The notes below the pieces were generated by a model that searched no databases, was not told the origin of the DNA, and saw only the letters and a list, made by a program, of their open reading frames with translations. Positions 60,795 through 64,000 of a DNA stretch of 64,000 nucleotides are shown here, piece after piece. Numbering within the stretch: the stretch's first letter is position 1; every line of letters starts with the position of its first letter. Source of the DNA: Verrucomicrobiales bacterium (lineage in GTDB: Bacteria; Verrucomicrobiota; Verrucomicrobiia; Limisphaerales; UBA11320); contig JAEUHE010000233.1 in assembly GCA_016793885.1 (NCBI GenBank), positions 30,429-94,428 of the forward strand, given 5' to 3'. A program made the translations under genes and the position numbers.

Positions 60795-62051
60795 ATGCTT
60801 ATGAGTCGAGTCGAGTCGCGGTTGCTGGGTGGGTGGGCAGGGAGGGTTTGGATGACTGTGTCGCTGTGCGTGACCGTCTCCCTTGCGCTCGCATTGGGCC
60901 AGGGAACTTCGCCGCAGCCTTTGGGGGATCCATCTTCCAATCACAGAAAAGGCAAGTCGGCAGATCGTCCCGCCCAGAGCGCCTCATTCGTTGAGGGCAA
61001 GGATTACCAGGTCTGGCAACGGGTTCGCGTCAAGGACGAGAACGGGTTCGCCCAACCTGTGGAGGCCTACAGTCTGCTCCTGCCAAAATCGTGGCGCACT
61101 GAGGGGGGGGTCCGCTGGATCATCAATATTCCGTGTCCTGCGGACGCCGTTCAAAATCGCTTCAGCGCGACCTCCCCGGGCCGCGAGTTTCGCTTGGATG
61201 TTTTCCCCCAAAAAAATTGGCAATGGCACGACGACCCCATGATGCTCCAGCATGCTCAGAACAGCGCGGCCTTGGGCGGCGCGGGTTGTGGCTTGGCCCG
61301 TCCGTTGGACGCCGCCCAATATCTTCGCGAAGTTTTGCTTCCTCACGATCTCGCGGGTGCAACCTTGGTCAGCCACGAGCGGAATGAGCCGCTGAGTAAA
61401 GCGATGTTGGAGCAAGCCCGAGCGGCCAACGCAGCATTCCGGGCCAGCGGAGTGCCCGTGGAGAGCCGCCCGAGCGCTGAGATCGGACGGGTGAGATGGG
61501 CTGACGGGCGGGTCGGTATCGTCCTGTGCGCTGTCGCACAAACCGTCTCCTTCATGCCCAATCTGATCAACGGAGGAACCTTCGCGAGTTATCAGTGCCA
61601 AGCGAATGTCAAAACGGTGCTCTCGGGGCCTCCGGGGCGTGAGAAGGACCTGGAGAAGCTACTCAGCACCATCGTGGCAAGCCTGCGCATCAATCCCGAA
61701 TGGCAGGCCGCTGTTCAACGAGTCTATACGAATATTGCCCAGGTGGAGCAGCAGGAGACAGCGAAACGCGCAGCGATGTGGCGACAGACTCAGCAAGAGA
61801 TCGGAGATCTTCAACGGAGAACCTGGGAGGACTCTCAGGCCAGTCGAGATCGCCTTCACGAGAGCTGGGGGCAAGTGCTTCGTGGGGTGGAGAGCTGGAG
61901 CGAGCCTGGAGGCGGACGCATCGAACTGAGCTCCGGCTACAAGGAAGCTTGGAGCAAAGGGGATGGAACTTATATTTTAAGCAACGACCCACTCTTTGAT
62001 CCCAGTGTCGTCTTCCAGGAAAATTGGAAAAAGCTGGAGAAAAAGCCCTGA
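60795..62051 (+). CDS. Exported protein of unknown function
   Basis: About 418 residues. The ATG at 60795 (or 60801) is chosen; a TTG at 60738 would add 19 residues. A leader helix MTVSLCVTVSLALALG lies near residues 20-35. A globular part follows, with YSLLLPKSWRTEGGVRWII and DGRVGIVLCAVAQTVSF, reminiscent of domains that start with a lipid- or surfactant-exposed strand pair, but I do not recognise the family. The last 110 residues are helical and Gln-rich (VEQQETAKRAAMWRQTQQEI). Confidence 0.65.
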   Translation: MLMSRVESRLLGGWAGRVWMTVSLCVTVSLALALGQGTSPQPLGDPSSNHRKGKSADRPAQSASFVEGKDYQVWQRVRVKDENGFAQPVEAYSLLLPKSWRTEGGVRWIINIPCPADAVQNRFSATSPGREFRLDVFPQKNWQWHDDPMMLQHAQNSAALGGAGCGLARPLDAAQYLREVLLPHDLAGATLVSHERNEPLSKAMLEQARAANAAFRASGVPVESRPSAEIGRVRWADGRVGIVLCAVAQTVSFMPNLINGGTFASYQCQANVKTVLSGPPGREKDLEKLLSTIVASLRINPEWQAAVQRVYTNIAQVEQQETAKRAAMWRQTQQEIGDLQRRTWEDSQASRDRLHESWGQVLRGVESWSEPGGGRIELSSGYKEAWSKGDGTYILSNDPLFDPSVVFQENWKKLEKKP

Positions 62052-62067
62052 ACGCCTTCCACCCTCA

Positions 62068-63369
62068 CTATCGACGGATCGGGCTGGTGGGCGAGTGTCG
62101 CTTGAAAGTGAGCATCAATGCGCCCGCGCAGGCGAGAGAGAACCCCAAGTAGAGCCAGGCGGCGGTGTAAGTTCCGGTTTTCTCTTTGAGAAAGCCCGTG
62201 AGGTAGGGTCCGACGAACCCGCCGACGTTGCCGCAAGAGTTGATGAGCCCAATAGCTCCGGCCGCTGCCGATCCGGATAGAAAGGTGGTTGGATAGGACC
62301 ACCATACCCCGAAGGGTGCGTAGACGCCTATTGCCGCCAGGCACATAAACAGAAAGGCGGGTAGGGGTTGCTCCGTCATGGTTCCACAGCCCAGCCCCAA
62401 TGCTCCGAGGAACATCCCGATAGCACCGTGCCAGCGTTTTTCTCCGGTCTTTGAGGAGTGATCCCCGATCCAGAGCATGAAAGCCAGCGAGAGGCACATC
62501 GGGACGACTATCATCCATCCGACCGCGAGGTTGGACCAGCCGGATGCGGCTTTGAGCACTGTAGGCATCCAGTAGCCGAACCCCCAAAACCCCGTGATCC
62601 ACAGGAAATAGGCAACGCAGAGTTTTATCACTTCCCGGTCCTTAAATGCCTCCCAGAGAGTGTAGGACCGGATGGAGTTCTTGGCCTCCACCTCGCGGTT
62701 AAACCGGTTTTCCAAAAAGCACTTTTCTTCTTCCGAGAGCCAGCGAGCTTCTCGAGGGGAATCGGCGAGCCACCTGAGCAGAACGAAGGCGAATCCGATG
62801 GCTGGAAGGGCCTCGAGGATGAACAAGGTTTGCCAGCCCTTCATGCCTAGGAACTCAAATCCGACCAACCAGCCTGCAAGTGGTGCTCCGAGGATACTGG
62901 AGATCTGGAGCGAGGTGAGCAGGAGTGCGATCGCTTTGGGTCGTTCCGTGGAACTGAACCATCGCGGGATGCACGAGGCGTAGAGAACGGGATACAGACT
63001 TGCCTCCGCCGCACCTAACAGAAAGCGCAGAACATAGAATTCCCAGGGTTTGGTGACAAAGGCCAGTAGGCCGGAAACCAAGCCCCAACTCATCATGATC
63101 CGGGCGAGCCACCATTTCGGGCTGTATTTTTCCGCAATCAGGGCCCCTGGGATCTCAAACAGCACATACCCCGCAAAAAAGACACCAGCACCCAAGCCGA
63201 ACACCTGCGGACTGAAGCCAAGGTCCTGATTCATCGTCAAGGCCGCGTAGCTGAGATTGACCCGATCCAGGTAGGCAATGATCGAGGTTAAGAACAGAGG
63301 AAGGATGACGTGGAGATAGGTCTTTCGACGTAAGCCTCGGGGGGGCTCTTCAGCAACTGCTTCTGTCAT
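62068..63369 (-). CDS. MFS transporter, anion:cation symporter (ACS) type
   Basis: 433 residues with twelve predicted helices. The first helix ends in IAYLDRVNLSYAALTMNQDL, the hallmark of the ACS family, and FFAGYVLFEIPGALIAEKYS with RFLLGAAEASLYPVLY follow. Members carry sugar acids or aromatic acids with protons; tartrate-, galactonate- or phthalate-like substrates are possible. No catabolic gene lies next to it, so the substrate is open. Confidence 0.9.
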   Translation of the reverse strand: MTEAVAEEPPRGLRRKTYLHVILPLFLTSIIAYLDRVNLSYAALTMNQDLGFSPQVFGLGAGVFFAGYVLFEIPGALIAEKYSPKWWLARIMMSWGLVSGLLAFVTKPWEFYVLRFLLGAAEASLYPVLYASCIPRWFSSTERPKAIALLLTSLQISSILGAPLAGWLVGFEFLGMKGWQTLFILEALPAIGFAFVLLRWLADSPREARWLSEEEKCFLENRFNREVEAKNSIRSYTLWEAFKDREVIKLCVAYFLWITGFWGFGYWMPTVLKAASGWSNLAVGWMIVVPMCLSLAFMLWIGDHSSKTGEKRWHGAIGMFLGALGLGCGTMTEQPLPAFLFMCLAAIGVYAPFGVWWSYPTTFLSGSAAAGAIGLINSCGNVGGFVGPYLTGFLKEKTGTYTAAWLYLGFSLACAGALMLTFKRHSPTSPIRR

Positions 63370-64000
63370 GCAAGTGCGATGTTGCTCAAATGTTTTCGCG
63401 TGTTGAACTCAGCGTGTTCCGTGTTTGTGGACGCACTTGAGACTGAATCAAGGATCAGATCTTGAGTGCTCGAGTCTAGAAATCAACACAAACGGTCGGC
63501 AGGCTGCACCTTGTGGGAGCGCACCCCCTGTCGGTCACAGGAAGTCAGACCTTTTCCACCCAGTTCTCGCCTGCCCAGGGACAGACCACCTTCCTTGCCC
63601 CTGCCCTTCGTGCCTTGGCAGCCACCACACCAGGGACAGGCCACGTCGGCCGAGGCGCGCCTCGCCGCGCCTGCGTTCCTCACTCAGGCTTCGTTCTAGC
63701 GGTCTGACTCTGACCGTTGGCTGGAGGCGGAGCCCTCCTTAGAGAAAGAGGAGGGACAGGCCTTATAGAGGGAGGGCCGCCTCCGCCCCTTACCAGCGTC
63801 CCTAGCGCCTCCTGCTTCAGGAAGGATGGTACGCTGAAATTCAGCGAGTCTAGACAAACAGGAGAAGGGACAGGCCTAGGTTGGGTGTGGCAGCTCCACT
63901 CCCGCATGATTGCTGAATTGTTGGTAAAAAGTCTTGCGCAGACCTGAGGGGGCGTGATCAGTTACGGCCGCTTTATGCGCCAAGGACGCCTAAAGGTTCC
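63370..64000. repeat. Repeat-rich intergenic region with GGGACAGGCC motifs
   Basis: No gene is supported in these 631 bases. GGGACAGACC at 63578 and GGGACAGGCC at 63633, 63753 and 63867 form an irregular series. One copy lies inside an inverted repeat GGAGGCGGAGCCCTCC / GGAGGGCCGCCTCC (63723-63784). CGCTGAAATTCAGCG at 63832-63846 is a perfect palindrome. The same core is found in the cassette at 29.9-30.2 kb. Confidence 0.65.

Overview
The window reads as a GC-rich chromosomal segment of a Verrucomicrobiota bacterium, probably of the Pedosphaera/Limisphaerales type. This is inference from gene content. It has three DUF1501 proteins, two DUF1549/DUF1553 (PSD1-type) proteins, an FGly-type sulfatase, a ThuA-like protein, prepilin-like proteins and several families of dispersed palindromic repeats in the intergenic DNA. 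I saw no rRNA, tRNA or CRISPR array.

Layout. 1-5.0 kb: a DUF1501/DUF1553 pair (the DUF1501 gene runs off the left edge) and a secreted beta-lactamase-fold hydrolase with N-terminal tandem repeats. 5.5-8.3 kb: a tightly coupled Mla-type lipid ABC transporter (permease, ATPase, MCE protein) whose ATPase lacks several canonical catalytic residues. 8.4-11.3 kb: ileS. 11.5-12.9 kb: a DUF1501 protein, followed by a structured intergenic region that may hold a small RNA. 13.4-17.5 kb: a methyltransferase, an animal-like cytosolic O-GlcNAcase (GH84), a separate gene for the O-GlcNAcase C-terminal acetyltransferase-like domain, and a lipoprotein aminopeptidase. 17.8-26.4 kb: an apparently AT-richer accessory island with two paralogous beta-helix proteins, a secreted protein, two small virion-like beta-sandwich proteins and two GT4 glycosyltransferases. 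It is preceded by a TTGACA box followed directly by an 11-G tract. 26.5-37.3 kb: an ECF sigma factor, a membrane-anchored VWA protein and a 2469-residue membrane protein whose leader contains an in-frame 255-bp inverted-repeat cassette.

37.8-42.1 kb: housekeeping genes rph, a histidine phosphatase, prmA, nadA and an FKBP isomerase. 42.4-47.7 kb: a compact type II secretion/type IV pilus-like operon (one ATPase, two GspF proteins, pseudopilins) with ATGA overlaps, then a GspG-like prepilin. 47.9-57.8 kb: a catabolic block with a cytochrome c/beta-propeller protein coupled to ThuA, a sulfatase, and a DUF1501 + cytochrome/DUF1549/DUF1553 pair. 58-60.7 kb: a VTC-domain protein, an ICMT-like methyltransferase, a CbpM-like regulator and a CbpA-like DnaJ protein. 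60.8-63.4 kb: an exported protein of unknown function and an MFS transporter. The last 600 bases hold repeats.

The points most worth following are the split O-GlcNAcase operon, the in-frame palindromic cassette in the giant gene, the possible phase-variable promoter in front of the virion-like surface island, the non-canonical Mla ATPase, and a family of roughly 180-200-bp palindromic elements present three times in the window.
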